Assembly: GCF_000826105.1 (NCBI RefSeq)
Contig: NZ_CCYK01000005.1
Span: 186,001-250,000 of the forward strand
Length of the DNA: 64,000 bases
Reading direction: 5' to 3'
From: Pseudomonas massiliensis
GTDB taxonomy: Bacteria; Pseudomonadota; Gammaproteobacteria; Pseudomonadales; Pseudomonadaceae
In this document: one piece after another, positions 44,986 through 54,690 of the stretch
Numbering within the stretch: position 1 is the first letter of the stretch
How the letters are laid out: each line of letters begins with the position of its first letter
Made by a program: the position numbers and the translations under genes
Notes under the pieces: generated by a model
Seen by the model: only the letters and a program-made list of their open reading frames with translations
Told to the model about the DNA's origin: nothing
Databases searched by the model: none

Positions 44986-45747
44986 TCATTCGGGGTAGGA
45001 ATGGCGCGTAAGCGTGCGGCCTTCCTGCAGCTCGAACCGGTACACCTGGCCTGGGCGCCGGACTACCTCGGCCTGCTGCCCCGGCCGGATATGCAGGGCA
45101 CCGCCTAGCTCGCAGCGGTCTGTGACCGCCTCGCAATAGCGCGCGCCTACCACGCTCACCGTGGCATTACCCTCATTGACGATCCGCAAGCCATGAGCTC
45201 CCGGAAGCAGGCGCGTGGCATAGCGGGCATTGGCGGGCGGCACGATCACCAGGGTGCCGACAGCCTTGAGGATGCCCACTCCTGCGCGCAGGGTGTCGGA
45301 ATAAGCCCTGGCCTCCTCGGGCTGCAAGGCGAAGTCGTTCACTGCCTCTGGAGCCACGGGCACGTAGCGCAGGCGGAAGTAGCGCTCACGATCACGTGGC
45401 CCGCGATAGATCACCCTGACCTGCCCGGCGCCTTGGGCTGGCAGGATAAGCCGGGGGGGCGTTACCACCAGCGCGCGATCGAGCCCGGCTTTTGTCTCCA
45501 GCGGTTGTTCCTCGGCCTGGCCCTGATTGTCGAAGGTCAACTCGGCCAATTGGAGACTGACGAAGGCTGTCACATCGCCCAGGTTCCTGATGTGCGCCAC
45601 CAGTGTGCTTCGCTGGCTGGGCATGAAGGCGTAGAAATTGCCAGGCGCCAGGTCCGGCCCCGCCTGGGCCACCATCGGCAAAGCCAGGGCCAGGTGGCAC
45701 AGGCATGTCCGAAGCCGATGTAAAACCGTGCTGATGATCCGGTTCAT
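44986..45747 (-). CDS. Second periplasmic chaperone of the CS1-type fimbria
   Basis: The 253-residue precursor has a signal peptide ending MVAQAGPDL and an immunoglobulin-like pilus chaperone fold: SQRSTLVAHIRNLGDVTAFV, VVTPPRLILPAQGAGQVRVI and GLRIVNEGNATVSV. It is related to the chaperone at the head of this operon (51277-52059) but quite diverged. Its start overlaps the stop of the second adhesin by 4 bases, which suggests it serves that subunit. Confidence 0.85.
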   Translation of the reverse strand: MNRIISTVLHRLRTCLCHLALALPMVAQAGPDLAPGNFYAFMPSQRSTLVAHIRNLGDVTAFVSLQLAELTFDNQGQAEEQPLETKAGLDRALVVTPPRLILPAQGAGQVRVIYRGPRDRERYFRLRYVPVAPEAVNDFALQPEEARAYSDTLRAGVGILKAVGTLVIVPPANARYATRLLPGAHGLRIVNEGNATVSVVGARYCEAVTDRCELGGALHIRPGQQAEVVRRPGQVYRFELQEGRTLTRHSYPE

Positions 45748-46970
45748 GGCAACTGTGCGTCGAAGTAAAGGACGACCGCGCCAGAATAGGTAGCGCCGCC
45801 ATGCTTGATCATGTGCGACACCTCTCCGTGGGCGGTATGGAATTCCACCTCGCCCAACTCCGCCGTTATGGGGCGCTTAGCCTTGACGAGGTAGCGGACG
45901 TGTTCATGCAGGCGCAACCGGCTCACAGGCGCACCCTCCTGTTCCAACCCGCTGGGCAAGGTCAGGCGGGTGACCACCGCGGCTACATCGCCACTGCTCG
46001 GCTCCATCAGGGCGCAATCACCCGCGCTGACAGCGCGGCCACAGCCCAGGTAGAGGGCGAAGGGCCCGCTTGCGCTCAGATGCAGCGGCAAACGTCCCGT
46101 TAATTGCGCATCCGCCGGCACCCCATTGGCAAGCCATTGGGCCCAGGAGCCCTTGCGCGGAGCCAGCGCCACTGCCGTCTGATCGAACACCACCGAAAGG
46201 CGATGCTCGACGTCTATGTCGAAGCGTAGGGTCAGGCTGTCGGTGGTCAGGCCCAGCAGCGGCCCACCCAAGGCCAGGTCGGCGTTTTCGCCTACGGACC
46301 AGGTGAGGCTGCCGCTGTAGCGCCCCGCAGGCACCGAATACATCGCAGGCAACAGCAGTCGGTAACCGAAGGAGAACGATCTGGTCCAAGGCTCGATGGG
46401 CCGTTGGCCTTCGGACACGCCCCCGGAGGTGGGATAGCAGAGCGTGGGGGCGTTCGGGCTGAGCACTTCCCAGACAAAACCCATGGCGCTGTTACCGTCG
46501 AAGCCCTGGGAGGTCATGAACCTGCATCCGCCCCCAGCGGACCAGTGAAAAGCCGGATTTTCATAAGCAGTGAATCCGTTACCGCCCAAGATCTGCGCCA
46601 GGTGCGTCAGCTGGAAGCGCAGGTTCAGTGTGGCTCCGGTTTCCGAGGTCAGTGTCACCCGGGCCTCGGGTGGCGCCAATAGCGACCAGCGCGACGCCAG
46701 CGGCGGCAGGCCCGAGATGACTTGGCGACCGTATTCGACAGGCAGCCGTATGGAGGCCTCATTTGGCCCGCATCCGCCGAACTCGAGGCAATAACCCGAC
46801 ACAGGCGTTGTGTTTTCGAAGCCATCACCGGGGCCGTCCGGGCGCCAGCGCCCGGAAATATCCAGGCTGGCCGCCTGAGCCAGAGGCGCGGCTATGCCAA
46901 GCACCACGGCGGACAGCACCCAAGGCATCACAGGCTGCGCCTGCGAGCCCGACCTTAACGCATTGACCAT
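45744..46970 (-). CDS. Second CblD/CfaE-like tip adhesin
   Basis: The 408-residue exported protein has signal sequence PWVLSAVVLGIAAPLAQAA. The pattern matches CS1-type tip adhesins: TTPVSGYCLEFGGCGPNEAS, RWSLLAPPEARVTL, SAGGGCRFMTSQG. It is the same length as, and clearly paralogous to, the adhesin at 47008-48234, with shared landmarks such as FENTTP/FRNTTP and GGGCTR/GGGCRF. GGGAGG precedes the ATG. Confidence 0.82.
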   Translation of the reverse strand: MVNALRSGSQAQPVMPWVLSAVVLGIAAPLAQAASLDISGRWRPDGPGDGFENTTPVSGYCLEFGGCGPNEASIRLPVEYGRQVISGLPPLASRWSLLAPPEARVTLTSETGATLNLRFQLTHLAQILGGNGFTAYENPAFHWSAGGGCRFMTSQGFDGNSAMGFVWEVLSPNAPTLCYPTSGGVSEGQRPIEPWTRSFSFGYRLLLPAMYSVPAGRYSGSLTWSVGENADLALGGPLLGLTTDSLTLRFDIDVEHRLSVVFDQTAVALAPRKGSWAQWLANGVPADAQLTGRLPLHLSASGPFALYLGCGRAVSAGDCALMEPSSGDVAAVVTRLTLPSGLEQEGAPVSRLRLHEHVRYLVKAKRPITAELGEVEFHTAHGEVSHMIKHGGATYSGAVVLYFDAQLP

Positions 46971-47007
46971 CCTGTACCTCCCTGTGCTGAACTGCGGCCT
47001 GGCGGCC

Positions 47008-48234
47008 TCAGAGCGTGGCGTCGAAAATCAAGGTCACCAAGCCTGCCCAGTCGTCCCCAGGGGACTTGAGCAATTCCTCGATAAAAGGGTCGTAGGTTTC
47101 GAAGGTGAACTGGCCCAGGCTATTGCGCAGCAGCTTCGGCGTAAGGAAACGGACTGACTGCCCATCCAGGATCGGAAAGGGCGTGGCTGGCGCGCCAGGC
47201 TGATGAGCGAACTCCGTACCCTTGGGTGGATGTACCCAGACAATGAAGGCCGTGAGCGCCTGGGTTCGCCGGTTGCGTATCGCGCAGATCTTCGGCCCGG
47301 TGACTTCGCCACATTCCATGCGAATGCTGAACGGGCCCGAAGCGGTCAAGCGAAACGGCAGGCTGGCCGTGAGTTCGGAAGGAGCCACCCCGGTGCTCAG
47401 CCATTTTTGCCAGCCCCCGGTGGGTTCCAGGACCACTCGGTCGGAATTGGCTGGGAACTGCACGCTCACTTGATGGTGGACCGACAGGGTGAAATTGAAG
47501 GTCACGCTGTTCACGCTCAGCCTGGAAACCTTGCTCCCCAGGGCGAAATCGCCCGTTTCACCCACGCTGAAGGTGACACTGCCATGGTAAGTCCCCATGG
47601 GCAGGGTATGCGGAGGGGGATAGATCAGCTTGTAGGCTATCGACGTGTTCCAGACACGCGGGGTGATCGGCCGAGGGGGATAGTCCGGCTCGCTGATCGG
47701 GTAGCAGACCGAGGGAGATCGGGGATTGTCCACGCGCCATGCAAAGCCGCCAAACACCGAATCCTCGTTCAGCCAGCCTTCCAGCCGAGTGCATCCGCCT
47801 CCCGCGGCCCTATGGGCCGCCGGGTTTTCTGTATAGTCCAGATCTCCATCGCTTCCAACGCCCACCGACTGGGCTATATGAGTGACCTGAAATCGCAGCG
47901 AGGCCCTTTCCCCCTGGTCGGAAACAATGTCCACAACGGTCTCGGCCGGCGTCTTCAAGGACCAGCGGTCCGGTATAGGGGAAAGGCCGCTGATAATGGT
48001 GCGTTCATACGTGATCGGCAGAGAGACTGAAAACATGCCGGTCTCACAGCCATATTCCACGCAGTAGCCGGAATTCGGGGTGGTGTTGCGGAACTCATCG
48101 TTATAGTCGGAGGCACGGTACTCGGCGGTGATTTCGACCGCGCTCGCCTGGGCCAGGTGACTAGCCCCCAGCGCCAATGCTCCCAGGCAGGCTCGGGCCA
48201 ACCATCGGCTGGCCATTTCCATGGGCTTAGACAT
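47008..48234 (-). CDS. First CblD/CfaE-like tip adhesin
   Basis: The 408-residue exported protein has a signal peptide (LARACLGALALGASHLAQAS) and CS1-type tip adhesin features: FRNTTPNSGYCVEYGCETGM, ITYERTIISGLSPIPDRWSL, and paired cysteines. Three consecutive ATG codons (48234-48242) overlap the end of the usher. I chose the last because AAGGAG then has the best spacing. Tip adhesins mediate receptor binding and start pilus assembly. Confidence 0.83.
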   Translation of the reverse strand: MSKPMEMASRWLARACLGALALGASHLAQASAVEITAEYRASDYNDEFRNTTPNSGYCVEYGCETGMFSVSLPITYERTIISGLSPIPDRWSLKTPAETVVDIVSDQGERASLRFQVTHIAQSVGVGSDGDLDYTENPAAHRAAGGGCTRLEGWLNEDSVFGGFAWRVDNPRSPSVCYPISEPDYPPRPITPRVWNTSIAYKLIYPPPHTLPMGTYHGSVTFSVGETGDFALGSKVSRLSVNSVTFNFTLSVHHQVSVQFPANSDRVVLEPTGGWQKWLSTGVAPSELTASLPFRLTASGPFSIRMECGEVTGPKICAIRNRRTQALTAFIVWVHPPKGTEFAHQPGAPATPFPILDGQSVRFLTPKLLRNSLGQFTFETYDPFIEELLKSPGDDWAGLVTLIFDATL

Positions 48235-50752
48235 CATCATTCTCCTTCGCTGCATTCTCGGCCAGCGACCGTGGCGAGCACACCAGGTCGCCCATGAGCA
48301 CCACGTCCTGGTCCCGTTCGCCCTTGGCGGTGTCCACGTTCACCAAGCAGTGCCGGCCCGCCCCGAGCCGCACCTCCAGGGTGGGCGTGGATTCGCTCAT
48401 TTCTACCGCGAAGAAGCCGTCGGCCTCGGAAACGCTCCGGCTGGCATGGTTGATGATCATCGCGCCCGCGACAGGCCGCCGGCTGGGGTCGAGCAGGCGG
48501 CCGATCACCGTGAGCGTGCGCATGACGTGCAGCCGCTGATAGGCGACCCCGCCACGATTGAGGTGGTAGTCGGTCACCTGGGGCGCCACTACCACGGGCT
48601 GACCGTCTTCGCCGATGAAATCGAACCGTACTCGCCCTTTCTTGTAGGGGCTCAGGGGAATGACGTTGCGCCCAGGGCGCAGCCGGCCGGACGTGCCCTG
48701 CCCGTCGAAGCTGCGTAGTTCGATGTCCGCGACATCGCTGTCTACCTCGACCACCATGCCGGCCTGGTAGGCGCTCATGTCGCCGGTGCTAGCGACGTGG
48801 CCCCCACCTATGGCCAGGGTGTTGCTCAGGTTGAGCCCACCGCCAAGCTCATCGTTGTAGGACGAGGTTTGTAGATAGCCATCCCCAGCCAGCAGGCGGC
48901 TTTCGAACGCCAGTCGGCCACCGACCCCCAGGCCATAGCTGTCCTGGTTGAGGGTGCCGGTCACACTGCGCAGGAAAGGCCCTTGGAGCCGATGTTGATA
49001 ATTGAGCGATGCGGTCTGCTCCCGACCGCCGTCGCGCCGAGTACGGCTGCCGACGCTGCCGTAGAGGGTGTCGCCGGCTCCACCCAGGGACAGGGTAAGG
49101 CTCAGGTCGACGCCTCGGTTGCGCCGCGCGCCGCTGCTGGCCATGGCCGGGCGGTCGAAGAGCGAGAAACGCCAGGTAGTGTCTGTGCCCAGCAATACGG
49201 CCCGTTGAATCCAGGAGAGATCCACCCCTACCCCGGACAACGGCCCGGTGTTTTGCGAGAGGCGCGCCACGCCGGTGCCGCGCGACGTGAACCGGTGCTG
49301 CCAGCTCAACGCACTCTGGGTCGTTTCCTCACGTCGCGATTGATAGCGCGGCGTCCAGAAACCGGGCAGGCGGTCGTCCAGCTGATATTGATAAAGCCAC
49401 GAGCGGGTATGGCTGGCCACCAGGTTCCCCGCTTCGTAGGTGTAGATGGCTTGCAAATCCAGCCCATCGCCTCGGCCTTCGGTGCGGTACGCATTGGCGA
49501 AGGTGCGCAGCCTGGGCGTGATGTCCCAGTCCAGGGAAGCGCCGTACTGCATGGCGCCGTCCACATGCTCCACGGACAGCCCCAGGATTGCCTTGGGGTG
49601 CAGCAAGTAATTGGTGATAAGCCCGGCATTCATGCCTTCTTCCCGGTCGTCCTGCCAGTTACTGAACAGCTCCTGGCCCCGCCCCAGATAAGCGTTGTAG
49701 CGCCAGCGTTGGGCCGGGTTGTTCCAGTTGGTGGGCTTGTAGATGAACTCTTCGCTGGTGGCGGTTACCTGGCCGTCTTCCACCAGGCGCACTTCCACGG
49801 GGTAGATCCCACCCGGCAGCGGCCGGGTGTCGATGGCCTGCAGGCCCGGCTGTACCGGTTGGCTGTTGATCAGCGAGCCATTGCGATACACCTCCACGGT
49901 AGCGGGCCGGTTCGGCGTGACGTAGATGGGCGTCGCGCTGGGCTGGGCATCGTCCACCGCCAGGCTGTCGCTACTGCCGAACATCAGCCCCAAGGTGCCT
50001 TCCGGCTGGCCGTTGAGGGTACGCGGCTGGCGGCTCAGGCCCTGCAGCGAGGGCGAAAAATAGCCCAGGCGGTAGAAGGTGTCTTCGTGCAGATAATCGG
50101 TATACAGGCTGCGCAGGCGGTGGCGATCGATGCTCGCGCCCTGGCCCGTGCTGCGGTCGAGTTGCGCTTCGGCCACGGCGGTCCAGGGGCCCCGGCTGCC
50201 CAGTGCTGAAGCCAGGTAGGTGCCGTACATCTGGGACTTGCTCCCGGCCAGGTTCAGCTGGTTGCGCAACAGCAGCCCACTGCCCTCCTCCGGAAGGCTG
50301 TAGTAGCGAGGCCCTACCTGATTACGTTCGGCGGTATCGGTGAGAATCGATAACTGCGAACGTTCGAGGCTGTACTCCAGGGCCAGTAGCCCTGAAGGGC
50401 AATTGTCCTCGCAACGTCCCAAGGGCCGAGGCGTGCCCAAGGCCTTTAGCCAGATGGCTTGGTCTTCTTCGCTCACTTCGGACTGATCGGTTGCGGTATA
50501 CCTGATCACCTGCACTTGCTGGTCTCGATTGAGCACCAGCATGGCATCAGCCAGGTACAGGCCATTGAGGTCCACCCGAACCACCAGGGGCGTGTCGAAA
50601 AAGTGGTCGCGAAAGTCCGCGGGTAATCCTTGCACCTGCGTCAGCAGATCCAACGCCCGCTCCGGCGGCGCCGAGGCGGCCAGTACGGTGCTGACACAAA
50701 CACTCGCCGCGCAACCGACGGCCAGCCTTAAGGGATTGATCGCAAACGCCAC
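48227..50752 (-). CDS. CS1-type outer-membrane fimbrial usher
   Basis: The 841-residue usher forms the outer-membrane assembly pore. It has a signal peptide (AVGCAASVCVSTVLAASAP), an N-terminal targeting domain, the beta-barrel with many alternating strands (RWRYNAYLGRGQELFSNWQD and on), a plug-like segment (PTNWNNPAQRW just before it), and a C-terminal domain with RVRFDFIGEDGQPVV and LDPSRRPVAGAMI. It fits the CfaC/CblC (alpha) class rather than FimD. Confidence 0.88.
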   Translation of the reverse strand: MAFAINPLRLAVGCAASVCVSTVLAASAPPERALDLLTQVQGLPADFRDHFFDTPLVVRVDLNGLYLADAMLVLNRDQQVQVIRYTATDQSEVSEEDQAIWLKALGTPRPLGRCEDNCPSGLLALEYSLERSQLSILTDTAERNQVGPRYYSLPEEGSGLLLRNQLNLAGSKSQMYGTYLASALGSRGPWTAVAEAQLDRSTGQGASIDRHRLRSLYTDYLHEDTFYRLGYFSPSLQGLSRQPRTLNGQPEGTLGLMFGSSDSLAVDDAQPSATPIYVTPNRPATVEVYRNGSLINSQPVQPGLQAIDTRPLPGGIYPVEVRLVEDGQVTATSEEFIYKPTNWNNPAQRWRYNAYLGRGQELFSNWQDDREEGMNAGLITNYLLHPKAILGLSVEHVDGAMQYGASLDWDITPRLRTFANAYRTEGRGDGLDLQAIYTYEAGNLVASHTRSWLYQYQLDDRLPGFWTPRYQSRREETTQSALSWQHRFTSRGTGVARLSQNTGPLSGVGVDLSWIQRAVLLGTDTTWRFSLFDRPAMASSGARRNRGVDLSLTLSLGGAGDTLYGSVGSRTRRDGGREQTASLNYQHRLQGPFLRSVTGTLNQDSYGLGVGGRLAFESRLLAGDGYLQTSSYNDELGGGLNLSNTLAIGGGHVASTGDMSAYQAGMVVEVDSDVADIELRSFDGQGTSGRLRPGRNVIPLSPYKKGRVRFDFIGEDGQPVVVAPQVTDYHLNRGGVAYQRLHVMRTLTVIGRLLDPSRRPVAGAMIINHASRSVSEADGFFAVEMSESTPTLEVRLGAGRHCLVNVDTAKGERDQDVVLMGDLVCSPRSLAENAAKENDDV

Positions 50753-50812
50753 GTATTCTTTCCCGTATCAAGAGAGGTGCGGCGGGCACTCAGGCCCGCC
50801 GGCGATGGGTCA

Positions 50813-51280
50813 TCAAGGGGTGGGCAGCGGGGTTTCGAAGGTCACGTCCACGAAGCCCATGTAATCGCCTGGCTCGTAAGGGCCGGTCGCGGCGGCGATG
50901 TCCATGGTCATGTAGTACGGCGTGCTGGCATCGGCGGCCGGTACGATCTCCGTGGACGTCGTGGACAGGTCTTTGCCGTTGGCGGTGATGGTCAGGGGAA
51001 TCCGATTGTTACGGCTGGTTAGTACCGCGTCGTTTTCCAGGCGCGCGGAGATGGCGCCAGTGGTGCTCTTGGCGATCAGGCGGTTGGAAATCTTCTGCAA
51101 GTTGCCGTTGTACAGGCTCAGCTGCTGGGTTTTATTCATCCAACCACCTTCGTCGAGGATCGAGAAGGCGGATGTCGGGATGTAGGCGGTGACCTGGATC
51201 TGCTTGCTGATGACATCGTCGGCCGAGGCCTGGGCCGCGGCAAACAGTGCCAGTGGCAGCACGAGGTGTTTGAGTTTCAT
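50813..51280 (-). CDS. CS1-type major fimbrial subunit
   Basis: The 155-residue pilin precursor has signal peptide KLKHLVLPLALFAAAQASA. The mature part starts DDVISKQIQVTAYIPTSAFS and continues with LSLYNGNLQKISNRLIAKST, the pattern of CS1/CblA pilins (PF04449). It has no cysteines, as usual for this class. ATG 51280 overlaps the chaperone stop by 4 bases. It lies between chaperone and usher, the canonical order. Confidence 0.9.
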   Translation of the reverse strand: MKLKHLVLPLALFAAAQASADDVISKQIQVTAYIPTSAFSILDEGGWMNKTQQLSLYNGNLQKISNRLIAKSTTGAISARLENDAVLTSRNNRIPLTITANGKDLSTTSTEIVPAADASTPYYMTMDIAAATGPYEPGDYMGFVDVTFETPLPTP

Positions 51281-52059
51281 TGCTTGGCTCCTTTGAGTGA
51301 AATGGCCGAAGTGAGGGTCGGCTGGCCCTTGATTTCGTATGGAAGGGGCGCGAGCGTGCCGCGCTGGTGGGTGAAGGCGTAGGTGCTGTCCGGCTTGCGC
51401 TCGAACACACGGGTGGCACCCGGCGGCAAGAGATGCACCACGGCCGGGTCGCATTCCAGGCCGTTGGCATCACAGCGGCGAAATCGATCCAGTACAGCGG
51501 TGGCATTGCCTACGTTGCGCACGACGAACCGATCCGGCTCTTCATCGATGGCCAATTGATGTGCAACTTCTCGAGGTCGCACGTATAGCAACGAGCCGAA
51601 GCCGGCGAGCATCTGCACACCACCGGAAATGGAAACTTCGTAGTCGCGGGCTTCTTTTTGGGTAAGTTGAAAACCATCGCCGGCATTGGGCAGCACGGGA
51701 TTGAAGCGCAGACGGAAATAACGCTCCTGGGCGCGATCACCACTGAACAGCAGCCGCACCGTTTGCAGGCCCGCCGCGGGGATGATCAGCCGTGCCGGGC
51801 TCACCACCAGTTCCCGCTTGCCCCCGGCCGACTCCAGGTCCAGCGGCACTTCAACGACCTTCCCGTCGGGCTGGCGCACCAGCTCCCACGCCCGCACCTT
51901 GACGAAAGCCGTGGCATCACCGTGGTTGTATACCCGCTTGACCAGCACGTTCTTGTCCGCCCGCATATAGTCGGAGAGCGAACCGATACTGATCTTGGGG
52001 CCGGCCAACGCCACGGTCGGCAGAGCCAACAACCAGGCAAGAACGAATAAGCGCCGCAT
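51277..52059 (-). CDS. First periplasmic chaperone of the CS1-type fimbria
   Basis: The 260-residue precursor has a signal peptide (RRLFVLAWLLALPTVALAG), then Ig-like chaperone features: VLVKRVYNHGDATAFVKVRA, LVVSPARLIIPAAGLQTVRL, ERYFRLRFNPVLP and DRFVVRNVGNATAVL. It is the first gene of the operon. ATG 52059 has GGAGG-like sequence upstream; a longer frame to 52143 would displace the signal peptide. Confidence 0.88.
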   Translation of the reverse strand: MRRLFVLAWLLALPTVALAGPKISIGSLSDYMRADKNVLVKRVYNHGDATAFVKVRAWELVRQPDGKVVEVPLDLESAGGKRELVVSPARLIIPAAGLQTVRLLFSGDRAQERYFRLRFNPVLPNAGDGFQLTQKEARDYEVSISGGVQMLAGFGSLLYVRPREVAHQLAIDEEPDRFVVRNVGNATAVLDRFRRCDANGLECDPAVVHLLPPGATRVFERKPDSTYAFTHQRGTLAPLPYEIKGQPTLTSAISLKGAKQ

Positions 52060-52243
52060 TGAACGCTGCCTCCATTTATTCCACTGAGGGGGTTTCGATG
52101 GGGCGCTATTGTTGGGAGAAAAGACGTTTGGATATGCGGACACTTTCCGAGAAAGTTGCTGGAAACTGCCGTTTCGCTTGTAGGAAAATTCTGCAGCCAG
52201 CCGGCCCGCAGGGTGGATCGAAGGGCCTGTGCTAACGTTGCCC

Positions 52244-52271
52244 TTTACAGCAGGCCGTCAGTCGCTATAAT
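52244..52271 (+). promoter_or_regulatory. Sigma-70 promoter of tRNA-Thr
   Basis: TTTACA and a perfect TATAAT are separated by 16 bases, the -10 element 14 bases before the tRNA. The gap 52060-52243 should also hold the fimbrial promoter on the other strand, but none is clear. Confidence 0.85.
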
Positions 52272-52285
52272 CAGCGCCCTTACCT

Positions 52286-52361
<76 letters not shown>

Positions 52362-52402
52362 TACCTGGCTTCGTTGCGTTCGTTGACGCATTGAAGCCCC
52401 GA

Positions 52403-52426
52403 AAACCCGCCTTCTGGCGGGTTTTT
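52403..52426 (+). terminator. Terminator after tRNA-Thr
   Basis: AAACCCGCC pairs with GGCGGGTTT around TTCT, followed by further T residues. Confidence 0.92.
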
Positions 52427-52442
52427 TCGTTTTGGCGTTCCG

Positions 52443-52790
52443 TTGGATAGCGAGGTAGCAAGCGCTGAGGGCCGCTTGAAGGCTCGTGCTTTCCTGAGCA
52501 TCGATGTCGCGCTCAGGACCAGAAGCCAGCTGCAAAGCATCCTGCGTGAAGCCAAACGGCTGCGGCTGATCGCGGCGAACAAGGCTTATGATCTCGATGG
52601 TTCGGTCAAAGCGCCACGGGTCACTCACCGACCCGCACTGCCCCTATCGCGGCTGCCAGAACTATTGGCCATGCATCGAGGGCTACAGAGGTCGGCCGGT
52701 CACGCGCCCCACAGTGATGCTATCTCTGTACGTTTCGTACGCTCCAGTGAACTGCGCTGGACTTGCCTTACCACTGCTGCAGCACATCTG
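52443..52790 (+). pseudogene. Remnant of a P4-type tyrosine integrase
   Basis: Directly after the tRNA, frame 52443 reads VKAPRVTHRPALPLSRLPEL, a hallmark of P4-family island integrases. The match shifts to another frame (IEGYRGRPVTRPTVMLSLYV) and returns as FVRSSELRW. That is at least two frameshifts. The N-terminal arm and the C-terminal catalytic Arg-His-Arg-Tyr part are gone. Such integrases normally sit next to the tRNA they use. Confidence 0.75.
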
Positions 52791-52799
52791 GAACGTGGC

Positions 52800-53199
52800 T
52801 TTTCCGCAATCCTGCTTGTGACAATCGGCGTGACAACTACCGGAGCCTCCAGCAACAGCGCTGTGGATGATGGTGCCGCAAAACAGGGAGTGGACTGCAC
52901 CTGACTGACAGTCAGGCCCGCCCCGGTCATCACATTGCTGCGTTCACCCGACTCAGGATCTCGCGGCACTGGTTTCGTCAGCCAATGCAGTCTCCTCTCG
53001 CCCACCCGTAACGGTGCTCGGAAGGCCAGATCGTGAGATGCCCTGCTCCCGGAACGTGCTTCCCAGACGTAAGAAGTCACCAGTCCCGCGTTAGAGAACA
53101 TCCCACAGGTCGCAGAGGCCTTGATCCCTGATAACACTCAGCATTCTTGGCGGGATGACGTGGGGCGAGGACCAGAGATCGGACGATGAGATGACCGAC
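52800..53199. other. Decayed sequence between the two integrase remnants
   Basis: These 400 bases have short open frames on both strands but none with a convincing start, ribosome site or recognisable motif. They are probably debris of earlier island genes. Confidence 0.5.
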
Positions 53200-54179
53200 A
53201 TGGCATTGATGGGCCGACGCGACGGCCGCAATTTCGGTTACAGCAGGCAGTTGGGCTATGCAGAGCCGCAGGCGCTGAAAGACATGTTCGGCGGCGGCCA
53301 CTACGGCAAGGTGAAGGTACACTGTGATCGGTGGCAGGCATTCGTGAAGTGGTGCCGCTCCGAATAGGGGCCCGGTATCAATGCTGCGCGGCAGATTGAT
53401 CGGAAGGTATTGGCGGACTATGCGGTGTATCTGCGCGAAGTGGTTAGGCGCGGTGACCTTGCTGTCAGCACCGCACAAAACCGCCTTTCCAGCGTCAACA
53501 GGACTATGGCAGCGCTTCGCGGTGATCTGTACGTGAAATTGCCCAGCCCGAGCAAGGCGTTGGGTATGCAGCGCATCGTGGTCCGACATTCAGCGCCGCA
53601 GAGCCAAGACCGCGAACAGGTTAATCAGATCGTCGATGCGCTTTGCCGCCATCATCAGCTACGGGCCGCCGCGATCGTTCTGTTGGCGCGTGCTACCGGC
53701 ATGCGCTTACGTGAAACCATCTTGGCTGATCTTCCACGGTTAAGCCGTGAGGCTAACGAGCTAAGCAGGATTAACATTCAGGATGGTACTAAAGGCGGCC
53801 GTGCCGGCGCCTCAGCCCCGCGCTGGATTGCGGTGGACGACTATGTTCGAGATGCACTTGGGTTTGCACGGCAGGTGTCGCCTGCGGGTAGCCGCAACCT
53901 GATTGCGCCGCACGAAAGCTACTTGAGTTTTCTCCAAATATTATCCGCACTGCGCGGGACATCCTCCATGCCAGCGGCCTCAAAGGCCTCCATGAGCTAC
54001 GAGCGGCTTACGCATGTGAGCGCTATGAACAAATCAGCCAACACCGCGCACCTATTAACGGAGGTCGGTGCTGTCAGCTAGATCAGCACCTTGATCGTGA
54101 GGCCCGGAGGCAAATCAGCTATGAACTGGGGCACGGTCGGATCGATGTGGTCGCTGCCTACATTGGTGGTCGAGCATGA
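53200..54179 (+). pseudogene. Second integrase (integrase-domain protein) broken by amber and frameshift
   Basis: From ATG 53200 the frame gives MALMGRRDGRNFGY, then AFVKWCRSE and TAG (53365-53367), then continues in frame GPGINAARQIDRKVLADYAV through ARATGMRLRETILADLPRLS. Near 53938 it shifts frame and finishes as ARDILHASGLKGLHELRAAY, REARRQISYELGHGRIDVVA and IGGRA before TGA. This reconstructs a complete tyrosine recombinase of the short type found in Pseudomonas islands, with one Gln-to-amber change and one frameshift. Confidence 0.8.
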
Positions 54180-54469
54180 TCAAGCCATTCGATATGGAAC
54201 TATTCATGTCAGGGGTACTTACCGGGTCTCATTCCCCACGCGAACGTCATCTACGCCAAGCAAAGGTCATCCAAGCAGCCATTTCTAATCGCTGGCACCG
54301 AGAAAACCCAGGGACTTGGCAACAAAAGCATCTCGAGTGGTTTCTAAATCACCATGTAAGCGTACTCACTGAATCAACACGCTATTACTATCTACTCACA
54401 AGCCGCTTAATCACTCGCCGCTTAGGAAAACCATGGAATTTTAATGCCCCAAGGCAAGTACGTACCTAG
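54176..54469 (+). CDS. Small island protein of unknown function
   Basis: A 97-residue basic protein (MIKPFDMELFMSGVLTGSHS, RHLRQAKVIQAAISNRW, ESTRYYYLLTSRLITRRL). Its ATG overlaps the reconstructed stop of the second integrase by 4 bases, suggesting it was the integrase's coupled partner. The Arg/Trp/Tyr-rich, helical pattern is reminiscent of a DNA-binding SAM-like domain, but I do not recognise the family. It appears intact. Confidence 0.6.
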   Translation: MIKPFDMELFMSGVLTGSHSPRERHLRQAKVIQAAISNRWHRENPGTWQQKHLEWFLNHHVSVLTESTRYYYLLTSRLITRRLGKPWNFNAPRQVRT

Positions 54470-54690
54470 GAGTGGTTTAACACGCGCTTTCTTTGCGTAC
54501 GGCGGTATGCTGCTAACGTTCCTAGAGAGGATATATTCACCTTGCGCGAAGCCGCCGACGCGGATATTGTAGTAGCATTTTTAATGGCACAGACGTGAAT
54601 AGATATGTGTCAATTCAGCTAGCGGATTCGGTATTGATGTAGTTGCTTAACGACCCTAGAGTCTGGAAACGTGATTAATTGAGACCCTCG
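54470..54690 (+). other. Leader region before the SIR2 gene
   Basis: Mostly non-coding. A short open frame (54471-54599) ending ADADIVVAFLMAQT looks protein-like but has no start codon and may be a remnant. The promoter of the SIR2 gene should lie here; TTGCGC and TATTGT 17 bases apart (near 54544-54572) are a weak candidate. Confidence 0.4.

Noticed and set aside
52700..53137. Minus-strand frame over the integrase debris
   Set aside because: Overlaps clear plus-strand integrase remnants and shows no recognisable domain.
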